Of a stretch of DNA of 48,658 nt, positions 23,132 through 31,196 are shown piece by piece. Source of the DNA: Kitasatospora phosalacinea (GTDB lineage: Bacteria; Actinomycetota; Actinomycetes; Streptomycetales; Streptomycetaceae); contig NZ_BSSA01000044.1 of the NCBI RefSeq assembly GCF_030268885.1, positions 1 to 48,658 of the forward strand, read 5' to 3'. Positions within the stretch are counted from its first letter, which is position 1, and every line of letters begins with the position of its first letter. A program made the translations under genes and the position numbers. Under the pieces are notes generated by a model, which made no database searches, had not been told where the DNA came from, and saw only the letters and a program-made list of their open reading frames with translations.

Positions 23132-23457
23132 GAGCTGATCATCCGCTCTCTCCGGCGCGGACGACAAGGGCTCCCCATCCCGCCGTCCGGCAGAGGCGTG
23201 CCTCCGGACGCCCGTGGCCCGACTGCCGCCCTGCTCCGGGCCGTCCGGGCCGTCCGGGCAGCGCGGTTCCGCGGAGCGGACCGCGGACCGCGGCCCGGGG
23301 CCGGGCGAGGACCGGTGAACGCCCCCACCGATGACGACGAGGTGTCCTCCCGCCCCGGAGCACCGCCCGTGCATGTCAACTCGCGCCGCCACCACGTCAC
23401 TCGGCGGCCTCCGCGGAAGGGCCGGGAGTTCACCCGGGACCGCCAGCATGGGCGGCC
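23132..23457. other. Intergenic region before phoD
   Basis: These 326 bp hold no gene I can support. They contain GC-rich direct repeats (GGTCCGC, GGCCGTCCGG) near 23235-23290 and a PHO-box-like element close to phoD. Confidence 0.5.
23428..23438 (+). promoter_or_regulatory. PHO-box-like half element upstream of phoD
   Basis: GTTCACCCGGG matches one 11-bp direct-repeat unit of the Streptomyces PhoP box and lies 20 bp before the phoD start. Weaker TCAACTCGC and TCACTCGGC elements lie further upstream (about 23377-23405). A full box needs at least two well-spaced units, so PhoP control is only suggested. Confidence 0.35.
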
Positions 23458-24999
23458 ATGAGCAACCTCAGTCGCCGCATCTTCCTGCTCGGCGGGCTCA
23501 CCACCGCGGGCGCCGCCGCGCTCCAACTCGGGGCGTCGGCCCAGCCGTCGGCCGCCGCCACCACCCCCTACCCCTTCACGCTCGGCGTCGCCTCCGGTGA
23601 GCCGGACGACACCAGCGTGGTGCTCTGGACGCGCCTGGCCCCGGCCCCGACCAACGCGGACGGCCAGGGCGGCATGCCCGACGCCGACGTCGCGGTCGAC
23701 TGGCAGGTGTCGGCCGACGAGAGCTTCGCGGCCCCGGTCGCCTCCGGCACGTTCACCGCCCGCTACGCCCAGGCCCACGCGGTGCACGTGCTGGCGGGCG
23801 GTCTCGCCCCGGACGCGGAGTACTACTACCGGTTCCGGGCCCAGGGGTTCGTCTCCCCGGTGGGCCGCACCCGCACCGCACCGTCGCCGACCACCGTCGG
23901 GCGCGACTTCACGATGGCCTTCGCCTCGTGCGCCCACTACGAGAGCGGCTACTACACCGCCTACCGCCGGATGGCCGACGACCGCCCCGACCTGATCCTG
24001 CACCTGGGCGACTACATCTACGAGGGCGGCGCCACCACCAACGGCGTGCGCCAGCACCTGGGCGGCGAGATCGTCTCGCTGGCCGACTACCGCCGCCGCT
24101 ACGCGCTCTACCGCACCGACCCGGACCTGCAGGCCGCGCACGCGATCGCGCCGTGGCTGGTCGTCCCGGACGACCACGAGGTGGAGAACAACTACGCGAA
24201 CATGGTCCGCGCCGACAGCAGCCCCGTGCTGACGGCCGCCCAGTGGACGGCCCGCCGCACCGCCGCGTACCAGGCGTACTTCGAGAACATGCCGCTGCGC
24301 GCCGCCGCCACCCCCATCGGCAACAGCATCCCGCTCTACCGCCGGGTCCGCTGGGGCACCCTGGCCACCTTCCACATGCTCGACACCCGCCAGTTCCGCG
24401 ACGACCAGGCGTGCGGCGACGGGACGAAGGTCTGCGCCGACGCCGACCTGGCGTCCCGCTCGATCACCGGCGCGGCCCAGGAGGCCTGGCTGCTCGACGG
24501 GCTCGGCCGGCGCCTGGGCACCTGGGACCTGATCGGCCAGCAGGTCTTCTTCGCCCGCAACGTGAACTCGGCGGGCGCGATGAACATGGACGCCTGGGAC
24601 GGCTACCGGGCCAGCCGGGCGCGGATCCAGCAGGGCATCGTCGACCGGGCGGTGCGCAACCCGGTCGTCCTCACCGGCGACGTGCACGCCTCCTGGGGCA
24701 ACGACCTCAAGGCCGACTACGCGGACCCCGCCTCGGCGACGATCGGCACCGAGCTGGTCTGCACCTCGATCACCAGCGGCGGCAACGGCAGCGCCACCAC
24801 GGCGGTGCCCAACGGGTCGCTCAACCCGCACCTGCGCTTCTACTCCGACCGGCGCGGCTACGTCCGCACCCGGATCACGCCCGCGCAGATCACCGCCGAC
24901 TTCCGGTCGGTGGCCACGGTGACCGAGCACGGGGCCGCGGCGACCACCGCCCGGACCTTCGTCATCCACGACGGGAAGCCGGGGTTGGCCGATGCGTAG
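23458..24999 (+). CDS. phoD: PhoD-type alkaline phosphatase/phosphodiesterase, Tat-exported
   Basis: This 513-residue secreted enzyme has a twin-arginine signal (SRRIFLLGG) and Ala-x-Ala cleavage near residue 34. An N-terminal PhoD_N beta domain (GVASGEPDDTSVVLWTRLAP) is followed by the calcium/iron phosphatase core: FASCAHYESGYYTAYRRM, LHLGDYIYEGG, VVPDDHEVENNY and VVLTGDVHASW. PhoD releases phosphate from phosphomono- and diesters outside the cell, classically under PhoP control in phosphate starvation. The stop overlaps the start of the downstream secreted repeat protein by 8 bp, so the two are coupled. Confidence 0.94.
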   Translation: MSNLSRRIFLLGGLTTAGAAALQLGASAQPSAAATTPYPFTLGVASGEPDDTSVVLWTRLAPAPTNADGQGGMPDADVAVDWQVSADESFAAPVASGTFTARYAQAHAVHVLAGGLAPDAEYYYRFRAQGFVSPVGRTRTAPSPTTVGRDFTMAFASCAHYESGYYTAYRRMADDRPDLILHLGDYIYEGGATTNGVRQHLGGEIVSLADYRRRYALYRTDPDLQAAHAIAPWLVVPDDHEVENNYANMVRADSSPVLTAAQWTARRTAAYQAYFENMPLRAAATPIGNSIPLYRRVRWGTLATFHMLDTRQFRDDQACGDGTKVCADADLASRSITGAAQEAWLLDGLGRRLGTWDLIGQQVFFARNVNSAGAMNMDAWDGYRASRARIQQGIVDRAVRNPVVLTGDVHASWGNDLKADYADPASATIGTELVCTSITSGGNGSATTAVPNGSLNPHLRFYSDRRGYVRTRITPAQITADFRSVATVTEHGAAATTARTFVIHDGKPGLADA

Positions 25000-26254
25000 G
25001 CTCCCGCTGCTCGGCGCGCTCGCCGCCGCCCTCGCCGCGCTCCTCGCCCTGACCGGCCCGGCCGCCGCGGCGGGCCCCACCAGCTGGACGGCCGCGAACA
25101 GCGACGCCACCGGCGACCAGGACACCTCCGCGGTCGCGGCCAACCGCCGCGGCGACACCGCGGTGGTCTGGGAGGACGACCGCGACACCACCGACCCGGC
25201 CGACGACGCGCACAGCGACGTGTGGGTGCGGGTGTTCCACGACGGCACGCCGGTCTACGAGCAGAAGCTCTCGGCGGGCGGCACGGCGGGCACCGCCTGG
25301 CGCCACCTGCAGCCCGACGTCGGGCTGGACGACCGGGGCAACGCCGTCGTGGTCTGGGCCGAGGACCCGGACGGCAACGGCTACTACAACGTGGTCTACC
25401 GGGTGCTCTCCCCGACCGGCGCGCTCCTCGGCTCCGGCCGGGCCAACGCGAACGCCGACGGCCAGCAGGTCCACCCGCACGTCGCGGTCGACCCGGACGG
25501 CGCCCCGGGCAGCGCCACCGGGGTCGCGTTCACGGTGGTCTGGGAGGACGTCCAGGGCACCGCGGCGGCCACCGTGAAGGCGGCCGGGTTCACCGGGACG
25601 ACCACCAAGGCGTACGAGGTGACGGTCAACGCGACCGGCGGCGCCCACCACGACCCGGACGTGGCGACCTCCGCCTCCGGCGACGCGGTGGTGGTCTGGG
25701 CCGAGGACACCGACGGCAACGGCTACTACCAGATCGGCCTGGTGAAGCTGGCCAAGGCGAACGGGGCGGTCACGCTCACCCGTCGCAGCGCCAACGGAAT
25801 CAGCGCCGGACAGCAGCAGCACCCGGCGGTGGCCGCCGACTTCAACGGTGACTTCGCGGTGGCCTGGGAGTCCGACCACACCGGCACCCGGGGCGTGTGG
25901 GCCCGGTCCTTCACCGCGGCCGGAACCCCGGCGGCGGCCGAGGTCGAGGTCTCCACCGGCACCGGGGCGGGCGGCCCGAGCATCGGCATCGACGACCAGC
26001 GCGCGGTGGTGGTCGGCTGGAGCGTCGCCGGGGCCGACCCGGCCGTGTGGGCCCGGGGCCTCAACCCGGACGGCAGCTCCACCGGCCGCCTGCCCGCCCG
26101 GTCTGTCAGCCGGGACACCGCCGGCCGCCAGGAGCAGCTCGCGGTGGCCTCCTCCCCGTTCGGCACCCTCGCGCTGTCGTACACCGACGACAGCGACGGC
26201 AACGGCTTCGACCAGGTGCTGCTGGGCCTGGGCGCGAGCAACTCGGACTGGTGA
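24992..26254 (+). CDS. Secreted protein with seven tandem repeats (predicted beta-propeller)
   Basis: This 420-residue protein has a Sec signal peptide (to about 27), then seven repeats of about 50-55 residues. Each has the form HPxVAxxxxGxxVVVWxExxDGNGYYxVxxxxLxxxG; clear copies are QPDVGLDDRGNAVVVWAED, DPDVATSASGDAVVVWAED and HPAVAADFNGDFAVAWESD. Seven such units suit a seven-bladed propeller, and the DGNG turns could bind calcium. It is translationally coupled to phoD, so it may act with the phosphatase outside the cell, for example in substrate or envelope binding. No catalytic motif is seen. A strong shared terminator follows. Confidence 0.8.
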   Translation: MRRLPLLGALAAALAALLALTGPAAAAGPTSWTAANSDATGDQDTSAVAANRRGDTAVVWEDDRDTTDPADDAHSDVWVRVFHDGTPVYEQKLSAGGTAGTAWRHLQPDVGLDDRGNAVVVWAEDPDGNGYYNVVYRVLSPTGALLGSGRANANADGQQVHPHVAVDPDGAPGSATGVAFTVVWEDVQGTAAATVKAAGFTGTTTKAYEVTVNATGGAHHDPDVATSASGDAVVVWAEDTDGNGYYQIGLVKLAKANGAVTLTRRSANGISAGQQQHPAVAADFNGDFAVAWESDHTGTRGVWARSFTAAGTPAAAEVEVSTGTGAGGPSIGIDDQRAVVVGWSVAGADPAVWARGLNPDGSSTGRLPARSVSRDTAGRQEQLAVASSPFGTLALSYTDDSDGNGFDQVLLGLGASNSDW

Positions 26255-26275
26255 CGGCGTTCTGAGAGCCGTCCG

Positions 26276-26303
26276 ACGGCCCGCCGGGAACCCGGCGGGC
26301 CGT
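26276..26303. terminator. Bidirectional terminator between the repeat protein and MarR genes
   Basis: Perfect 12-bp arms (ACGGCCCGCCGG and its complement) enclose a 4-base loop. It lies 21 bp after the stop on one side and touches the MarR stop codon on the other. Confidence 0.85.
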
Positions 26304-26776
26304 CAGGCGTGCCCGCCCTCGTGCGGGGGGCGGTGGCGGGTGTCCAGCAGGGTGAGCAGGCGGGTGAGTTCGGCCCGTTCGGCGGGGGAGAGGGGGGCGA
26401 GCAGGTCCTGCTGGGCGGTGGTGACCAGGGCGTCCAGTTGGCGCAGCCGGTCGCGGCCGGCGGGGGTGAGGGTGATGACGTTGCGGCGCCGGTCGACCGG
26501 GTCGGGGTCGCGGACCAGGTAGCCGCCCTCGGCGAGCTCGTTCAGGACGGCGACCATGTCGCTGCGGTAGACGCCGGTGCGGCGGCTGAGCTCGGACTGG
26601 CTGGCGGGGCCGGTCTCGGCGAGCGCGACCAGTACCGCGAAGTGCCACTTGCGGGCCCCCTCGGCGGCCAGCCGTTCGTTCACCAGCCGGTCGCCGGCCG
26701 CGGCGGCCCCGGCCAGCAGGCGGCTGGGGATGGTGCGCAGCCGTTCGGGCGTGACGTCCTCGGGTGCGGGGCTCAT
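26303..26776 (-). CDS. MarR-family transcriptional regulator
   Basis: This 157-residue winged-helix repressor has helix 1 LAGAAAAGDRLVNERLAAEG, the HTH LAETGPASQSELSRRTGVYRSDMVAVLNELAEGGYL, the wing VRDPDPVDRRRNVITLTPAGRDRL and a C-terminal dimerisation helix. The ATG at 26776 is fixed by GGAGG seven bases upstream. It is divergent from an epoxide hydrolase gene whose promoter carries an exact GTTAGTGTCACTAAC palindrome in the spacer, so this regulator very likely represses the hydrolase and itself. The inducer may be the hydrolase substrate. Confidence 0.92.
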   Translation of the reverse strand: MSPAPEDVTPERLRTIPSRLLAGAAAAGDRLVNERLAAEGARKWHFAVLVALAETGPASQSELSRRTGVYRSDMVAVLNELAEGGYLVRDPDPVDRRRNVITLTPAGRDRLRQLDALVTTAQQDLLAPLSPAERAELTRLLTLLDTRHRPPHEGGHA

Positions 26777-26793
26777 GCTCGGTCCTCCCACTG

Positions 26794-26822
26794 TTGCGTT
26801 AGTGTCACTAACAGTCTACCTT
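26794..26822 (+). promoter_or_regulatory. Promoter of the epoxide hydrolase gene with MarR operator O1
   Basis: TTGCGT (26794-26799), a 17-bp spacer and TACCTT (26817-26822) form the promoter. The palindrome GTTAGTGTCACTAAC (26798-26812, 7-bp arms around a single T) fills most of the spacer, so MarR bound there would block RNA polymerase. Confidence 0.75.
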
Positions 26823-26824
26823 CA

Positions 26825-26852
26825 TTAGTGCGACGAACGTTTGTGGCGCTAA
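26825..26852. promoter_or_regulatory. Second MarR operator candidate (O2)
   Basis: A 28-bp imperfect palindrome with arms TTAGTGCGACGAAC and GTTTGTGGCGCTAA matches at 11 of 14 positions and is centred on AACGTT. It shares TTAGTG with O1 and lies just downstream of the hydrolase -10. The pair may bind regulator cooperatively. Confidence 0.55.
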
Positions 26853-26887
26853 CGATTGCGCCGCCGGCCATCCAGAGGTGACACCCC

Positions 26888-27973
26888 ATGATCGAGCCCT
26901 TCCACATCCACGTCCCGCAGGCCGACCTCGACGACCTCGCCGACCGCCTCGCCCGCACCCGCTGGCCCAACGAGGTCGACGGCGCCGGCTGGGACTACGG
27001 CTTCCCGCTGGCCCGCCTCCAGCAGCTCGCCGAGCACTGGCGCACCCGCCACGACTGGCGCGCCCACGAGGCCCGGCTCAACGAACTCCCGCACTTCACC
27101 ACCGAGATCGACGGCCAGCGGATCCACTTCCTGCACCTGCGCGCCGAGGACCCCGACGCCCTCCCGCTGGTCCTCACCCACGGCTGGCCCGGCTCCTTCC
27201 TGGAGTTCCTGGACGTCCTCGAACCGCTGCGCCGCGACTTCCACCTGGTCGTCCCGTCCATCCCCGGCTTCGGCTTCTCCGGCCCCACCCGCGAACGCGG
27301 CTGGGACGTGGCCCGGGTCGCCCGCGCCTGGGCCGAACTGATGCACCGCCTCGGCTACGAGCGCTACGGCGCCCACGGCGGCGACTTCGGCGCGGGCATC
27401 TCCACCGCCCTCGCCGCGCACGTCCCCGACCGGGTCGTCGGCGTGCACGTCACCTACCTGCCGCTGCCGCCCGACCCGGACGCCGGACCGCTCTCCGCCG
27501 CCGACGAGGCCCGGCTCGACACGGTCCGCGCGCTCCAGGCCAACCGGCCGCCCTACCAGTCCCTGCAGGCCACCACCCCGCAGACGCTCGGCTACGCCCT
27601 CACCGACTCCCCGGTCGGCCAACTCGCCTGGATCGCCGAACGCTTCGCGCACTGGACCGACCCGGCCACCCCCGTCGACGACGAACGCCTGCTCACCGAC
27701 GTCAGCCTGTACTGGCTGACCGCCACCGCCGCCTCCTCCGCCCGCCTCGCCCGCGAGACCCCGCGCGGCGCCACCCCCTGCCCCGTCCCGCTCGGCGTCG
27801 CGGTCTTCGCGCACGACATCACCCTGGCCGTCCGCCCGCTGGTCGAGCGCCGCTACCGCGTCCGGCACTGGTCGGAGTTCGACCGCGGCGGCCACTTCGC
27901 CGCGATGGAGGTGCCCGACCTGCTCGCCGGGGACGTCCGGACGTTCTTCACCGCACTCACCACCGCCGCCTGA
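26888..27973 (+). CDS. Epoxide hydrolase (microsomal-type, EHN domain)
   Basis: This 361-residue protein has an EHN N-terminal lid region (residues 1-100: FHIHVPQADLDDLADRLARTRWP, GWDYGFPLARLQQLAEHW) and an alpha/beta-hydrolase core. The oxyanion motif is HGWPGS at 98-103, the nucleophile is Asp166 in HGGDFGAG, and the catalytic His is in DRGGHFAAMEVPD near 337. It would hydrolyse epoxides to diols through an alkyl-enzyme ester. No signal peptide is present. It is divergent from and probably repressed by the MarR regulator. The substrate could be an external toxic epoxide, since nearby genes do not make one. Confidence 0.92.
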   Translation: MIEPFHIHVPQADLDDLADRLARTRWPNEVDGAGWDYGFPLARLQQLAEHWRTRHDWRAHEARLNELPHFTTEIDGQRIHFLHLRAEDPDALPLVLTHGWPGSFLEFLDVLEPLRRDFHLVVPSIPGFGFSGPTRERGWDVARVARAWAELMHRLGYERYGAHGGDFGAGISTALAAHVPDRVVGVHVTYLPLPPDPDAGPLSAADEARLDTVRALQANRPPYQSLQATTPQTLGYALTDSPVGQLAWIAERFAHWTDPATPVDDERLLTDVSLYWLTATAASSARLARETPRGATPCPVPLGVAVFAHDITLAVRPLVERRYRVRHWSEFDRGGHFAAMEVPDLLAGDVRTFFTALTTAA

Positions 27974-27980
27974 CGGCGCA

Positions 27981-28505
27981 TCACGTGCCGAGCGGGACGG
28001 TCGACCGGCTGTCCGCGTCGAAGGAGCGGGCCGCGTCGAACACCCCCACCAGGTCCGGGTGGCGGCCCAGCAGCCGGTGCGCCAGGGCCAGGGCGTCCGG
28101 CTCCACCCGGCGGGTCAGGCCCAGGTGCGGCATCCAACGGCCCGGCCGGTAGTGCGGATCGGGCTCCGGCGCGTCCGCCAGCAGCCGCCACACCTCGCGG
28201 TGCAGGTCGACCAGCTCCGGGCCCGGCACCACGCCCCAGGTCAGCACCCGGCGGCGGCTGCGCGCGGAGAAGGACAGCAGGCCCGACAGCCGCACCGGCA
28301 ACGGCAGTGCGCCGGAGAGGAGTTCGCTCACGGCGGCCAGCCGGTCCGGTGCGATCTCCCCGCACGCCGCCAGGGTCAGGTGCGGGCGGTGCCCCGGGTG
28401 CGGGTTGTCCGCGAGCGAGTCCACCCCGCCGTCGGCCAGCAGCCGCCACACCGTCCGCACCGCCCGGTCGAAGGCCGGGTCGCAGGTCAACTCGATGGTC
28501 CGCAT
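27981..28505 (-). CDS. 2H phosphoesterase (2'-5' RNA ligase-like)
   Basis: This 174-residue protein has the two-histidine phosphoesterase layout: RPHLTLAAC at about 40-48 and, about 85 residues later, MPHLGLTRR. The second motif has Gly where H-x-T/S is usual, which may weaken phosphate binding. The family hydrolyses cyclic phosphates or 2'-5' linkages in RNA or nucleotides. The ATG at 28505 follows TACGGT by six bases with no adequate Shine-Dalgarno spacing, so a leaderless start is likely. It ends 7 bp from the convergent epoxide hydrolase gene. Confidence 0.82.
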   Translation of the reverse strand: MRTIELTCDPAFDRAVRTVWRLLADGGVDSLADNPHPGHRPHLTLAACGEIAPDRLAAVSELLSGALPLPVRLSGLLSFSARSRRRVLTWGVVPGPELVDLHREVWRLLADAPEPDPHYRPGRWMPHLGLTRRVEPDALALAHRLLGRHPDLVGVFDAARSFDADSRSTVPLGT

Positions 28506-28589
28506 GCCCTCACCGTAGGGCCCGCCCCCGCGCCGACCGGAGCCCGCCCCGGCGCCCGCGCCGCCCGCCCCGTGTGATGGGCTGGGCGG

Positions 28590-29099
28590 ATGCGCACCAC
28601 CGACCGGCGCCCGCCGCCCCGCCCGCACCCCCGCCCCGGAGACGGCGCCCGGCCGGGGCGCCGGGCCGCCGGAGGAGCGGCGGGCCCGGGCAGGGCGTCC
28701 TGGCTGGCGGGCGCGGCGGTCGTGCTGCTGCTCGGGCTGGTGCTGCCCGCGCTGGTGCCGGGGCGGGCGGGCGCGCTGCTCGGCGGGGCGCTGTACACCG
28801 CGCTGCTGCACACCGTGCTGATGGCCGCCGCGCCCCGCCTCGGCCCGTGGACCGCGGGCGGCGCCGCGCTCGCCGCCAGTTGGGCGGTGGAGCTGTTCCA
28901 GGCGAGCGGGCTGCCCGCCGAGCTCGGGCGGCACAGCCTGCTCGCCCGCCTCGTCCTGGGCACCACCTTCGACCCGTCCGACCTGCCCGGCTACGCCCTC
29001 GGCGCGGCCGCCCTGGTCGCCGTCCACCGGCTGGCCCGCCGCCGCGCCCGGCGCGCCCGGCGGTTCGACGCGCCGAAGGGCAAGCCGGGGGGCAGATAG
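28590..29099 (+). CDS. DUF2809-family membrane protein
   Basis: This 169-residue protein has a 35-residue Pro/Arg-rich N-terminal tail and four hydrophobic helices (about 37-57, 62-80, 88-104, 130-148). Landmarks are TALLHTVLMAAAP, AASWAVELFQASGLPAELG and FDPSDLPGYALGA, the conserved Trp/Glu and Asp-x-x-x-Tyr pattern of DUF2809. The function is unknown. Its C-terminus is strongly basic (RRRARRARR), probably cytoplasmic. It is divergent from the 2H phosphoesterase gene. Confidence 0.8.
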   Translation: MRTTDRRPPPRPHPRPGDGARPGRRAAGGAAGPGRASWLAGAAVVLLLGLVLPALVPGRAGALLGGALYTALLHTVLMAAAPRLGPWTAGGAALAASWAVELFQASGLPAELGRHSLLARLVLGTTFDPSDLPGYALGAAALVAVHRLARRRARRARRFDAPKGKPGGR

Positions 29100-29101
29100 G
29101 T

Positions 29102-29119
29102 ACATTTGGGACATTCGGG
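29102..29119 (+). promoter_or_regulatory. Short direct repeat upstream of the baeRF-like gene
   Basis: ACATTTGGG and ACATTCGGG are adjacent (8 of 9 bases identical), 64 bp before the gene start and just after the DUF2809 stop. They form an AT-richer patch in very GC-rich DNA and may be a regulatory or promoter element. Confidence 0.35.
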
Positions 29120-29182
29120 AGCAGAACACAGGCTTCGCGCGTCCACGCACAGAAGGCCGAACCGCCTTCGGAAAGGGTCTCC

Positions 29183-30280
29183 ATGCACCCCGCCCTCAGC
29201 CCCGCCGTCCTCGCCGAGCTGCGTCGGCCCCGCCCCTACCCGGCGGTGTCGATCCTGATGCCCACGCACCGCCGCGAGCCGGACAACGCGCAGGACCCGG
29301 TGCGCCTGCGCAACCTGGTGGCGGAGGCGAAGGAGAAGGTCCAGGCCGACCCCGAGGTCTCCCGCGCCACCCGGATCGACGTCCTGGAGCAGCTCGACAG
29401 GGCGGTCGCCGAGGTCGACCTGGTGCACGCCGAGGACGGCCTGGCGATCCTGGTCGCCCCCGGGGAGCACCAGGTCTGGTCACTCGGCCGCACCGCCCCC
29501 GCCCGGGTGGTCCTGTCCGACACCTTCCTGACCCGCAACCTGGTCTCCGCGCAGATCGCCGAACGCCCGTACTGGGTGCTCGCGGTCGCCGCCGACCGGG
29601 TGGTCCTGTGGGGCGGCACCCAGGAGCGCGTCACCGAGGAGCAGGCCCACGGCTTCCCGCTGGTGCGGGTCTACGACAACCCCGACCCCGAGCGCCAGGA
29701 GCGGATCGGCGACACCCCCAGCACCTTCCGCGACGAGGAGACCAAGACCTTCCTGCGGCAGGCCGACACCGCGATCGGCAAGGTCCTCGCCGCCGACCCC
29801 CGCCCGCTGTACGTGGTCGGCGACGCCCCCGCCCTCGCCCTGCTGGACGCCGTCGGCCCGATCACCAAGGCCACCACCTCGCAGATCCCGCACGGCGGCC
29901 TCGCCCAGGCCACCGCCGAGACCGTTCGCCAGACGGTCGAGCCCGCCGTCCGCGCGCACGCCGACCAGGAGATCACCGAGGCCCTCGCCCGCCTCGACAA
30001 GGCCCGCGGCCGCCAGGCCTTCGCCGCCGGGATCGACGAGGTCTGGCAGACCGCCGCCGAGGGCCGGATCGCCCTGCTGGTGGTCGAGGAGAACTTCCGC
30101 ACCACCGCCCGCGACGACGGCGACCACCTCGTCCCCGCCGAGGAGGGCGAGGCCGGCGCCCGCGAGGACGTCGTCGACGAGGTCATCGAACGCGCCCTCG
30201 ACACCGGCGCCACCGTCAGCTTCGTCCCCGACGGCACCCTCTCCGACGCCGGGCGGATCGCCGCCGACCTGCGCTACTGA
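29183..30280 (+). CDS. baeRF3-type protein (bacterial archaeo-eukaryotic release-factor-like family)
   Basis: This 365-residue cytosolic protein resembles the bacterial archaeo-eukaryotic release factor domain family 3. Features are YPAVSILMPTHRREPDNAQDPVRLRNLV near the N-terminus, EDGLAILVAPGEHQVWSL, EETKTFLRQADTAIGKVLAADPRPLYVVGD in the middle, and a C-terminal eRF1 domain-3-like stretch (RIALLVVEENFRTTARDDGDHL...DEVIERALDTGATVSFVP). Such proteins are predicted to act on ribosomes or in stress responses; none of this is shown here. GGAAAGGG precedes the ATG. It is monocistronic with a strong terminator. Confidence 0.8.
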   Translation: MHPALSPAVLAELRRPRPYPAVSILMPTHRREPDNAQDPVRLRNLVAEAKEKVQADPEVSRATRIDVLEQLDRAVAEVDLVHAEDGLAILVAPGEHQVWSLGRTAPARVVLSDTFLTRNLVSAQIAERPYWVLAVAADRVVLWGGTQERVTEEQAHGFPLVRVYDNPDPERQERIGDTPSTFRDEETKTFLRQADTAIGKVLAADPRPLYVVGDAPALALLDAVGPITKATTSQIPHGGLAQATAETVRQTVEPAVRAHADQEITEALARLDKARGRQAFAAGIDEVWQTAAEGRIALLVVEENFRTTARDDGDHLVPAEEGEAGAREDVVDEVIERALDTGATVSFVPDGTLSDAGRIAADLRY

Positions 30281-30294
30281 CCTCCGCGCGCACC

Positions 30295-30332
30295 AGGGGC
30301 CCGCCACCGGGACGGACCGGCGGCGGGCCCCT
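30295..30332 (+). terminator. Terminator of the baeRF-like gene
   Basis: 16-bp arms (AGGGGCCCGCCACCGG and CCGGCGGCGGGCCCCT, one mismatch) enclose a 6-base loop 14 bp after the stop. It lies between convergent genes and may serve both. Confidence 0.88.
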
Positions 30333-30348
30333 CGCCGCGCCCACGACC

Positions 30349-31095
30349 TCAAGCGGTGGACGCCCCCAGCAGCACCCCCACCGCGTACGTCACGCCCATC
30401 GCCACCCCGCCGCCCAGCACGTTGCGCAGCACCGCCCGCCGCGGCTCCGCCCCGCCCAACCGGGCGCTCGCCCACCCCGTCACCACCAGCGCCGCCAGCA
30501 CCGCCAGCACCGTCACCCACACCCGCACCGACTGCGGCGGCAGCACGATCGCCAGCAGCGGCAGCAGCGCACCCACCGTGAACGCCGCGAAGGACGCCCA
30601 CGCCGCGTGCCACGGATTGGTCAACTCGTCCGGATCGATGCCCAGTTCGGTCTCCGCGTGGGCCGCCAGCGCATCGTGCGCGGTCAACTGCACGGCCACC
30701 TGGTGGGCCAGCTCCGGATCCAGCCCCTTCGCCTCGTACAGGCCCGCCAGCTCGGCCAGCTCCGCCTCCGGCGTCAGCCGCAGCTCCCGCCGCTCCAGCG
30801 CCAGCGCCGCCTGCTCCGCGTCCCGCTGGGTGCTCACCGACACGTACTCGCCCGCCGCCATCGACAGCGAACCCGCCAGCAGGCCCGCCAGACCCGCCGT
30901 CAACAGCTCGGTGGACGAGGCGTTCGCGCCCGCCACGCCCACCACCAGGCCCGCCGTCGACACCACGCCGTCGTTCGCCCCCAGCACCGCGGCCCGCAGC
31001 CAGTTCAACCGCCCGCCCAACCCCCCGCCGTGCGCCTCGTCGTGGTCCGGCGGCGGCGGTACGGGGCCCATGCCCCGGGTGCGGGAATCGGTCAT
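30349..31095 (-). CDS. VIT/CCC1-family (DUF125) transporter
   Basis: This 248-residue membrane protein has the vacuolar iron transporter signatures: LRAAVLGANDGVVSTAGLVVGVAGA (helix 1, with the conserved Asp) and AGSLSMAAGEYVSVSTQRDAE (helix 2 with Met/Glu metal ligands). A cytoplasmic metal-binding helical region (LERRELRLTPEAELAELAGLYEAKGLD) and three C-terminal helices follow. Family members export Fe(II) or Mn(II) from the cytosol in exchange for protons. The ATG at 31095 follows CACACT by six bases, compatible with a leaderless start. Confidence 0.9.
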   Translation of the reverse strand: MTDSRTRGMGPVPPPPDHDEAHGGGLGGRLNWLRAAVLGANDGVVSTAGLVVGVAGANASSTELLTAGLAGLLAGSLSMAAGEYVSVSTQRDAEQAALALERRELRLTPEAELAELAGLYEAKGLDPELAHQVAVQLTAHDALAAHAETELGIDPDELTNPWHAAWASFAAFTVGALLPLLAIVLPPQSVRVWVTVLAVLAALVVTGWASARLGGAEPRRAVLRNVLGGGVAMGVTYAVGVLLGASTA

Positions 31096-31159
31096 GCCGC
31101 CAGTGTGCCCGCCGGGCGCCGTTCCACCCCGCAGCCCGGGCGGGACACCGGAAAACGCG

Positions 31160-31189
31160 TTGCCGCAGCTGGTGACGGGGCGTCAGGAT
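31160..31189 (+). promoter_or_regulatory. Promoter of the zinc-ribbon gene
   Basis: TTGCCG (31160-31165), an 18-bp spacer and CAGGAT (31184-31189) lie seven bases before the ATG at 31197, in a leaderless arrangement. This supports 31197 over the ATG at 31188, which overlaps the -10. Confidence 0.5.
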
Positions 31190-31196
31190 GGCGGGC

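Noticed and set aside
22637..23449. Longer 270-residue reading of the hypothetical gene
   Set aside because: The extra N-terminal 106 residues are Pro/Gly/Arg-rich and cover the phoD upstream region with its PHO-box-like site.
23448..23457. ATG at 23448 as the phoD start
   Set aside because: It is out of frame with the Tat signal. The ATG at 23458 gives the complete SRRIFLLGG signal peptide.
29100..29182. SigB-type stress promoter for the baeRF-like gene
   Set aside because: I looked for a GTTT-N14-16-GGGTA pattern and found only a weak partial match, so only the direct repeat is reported.
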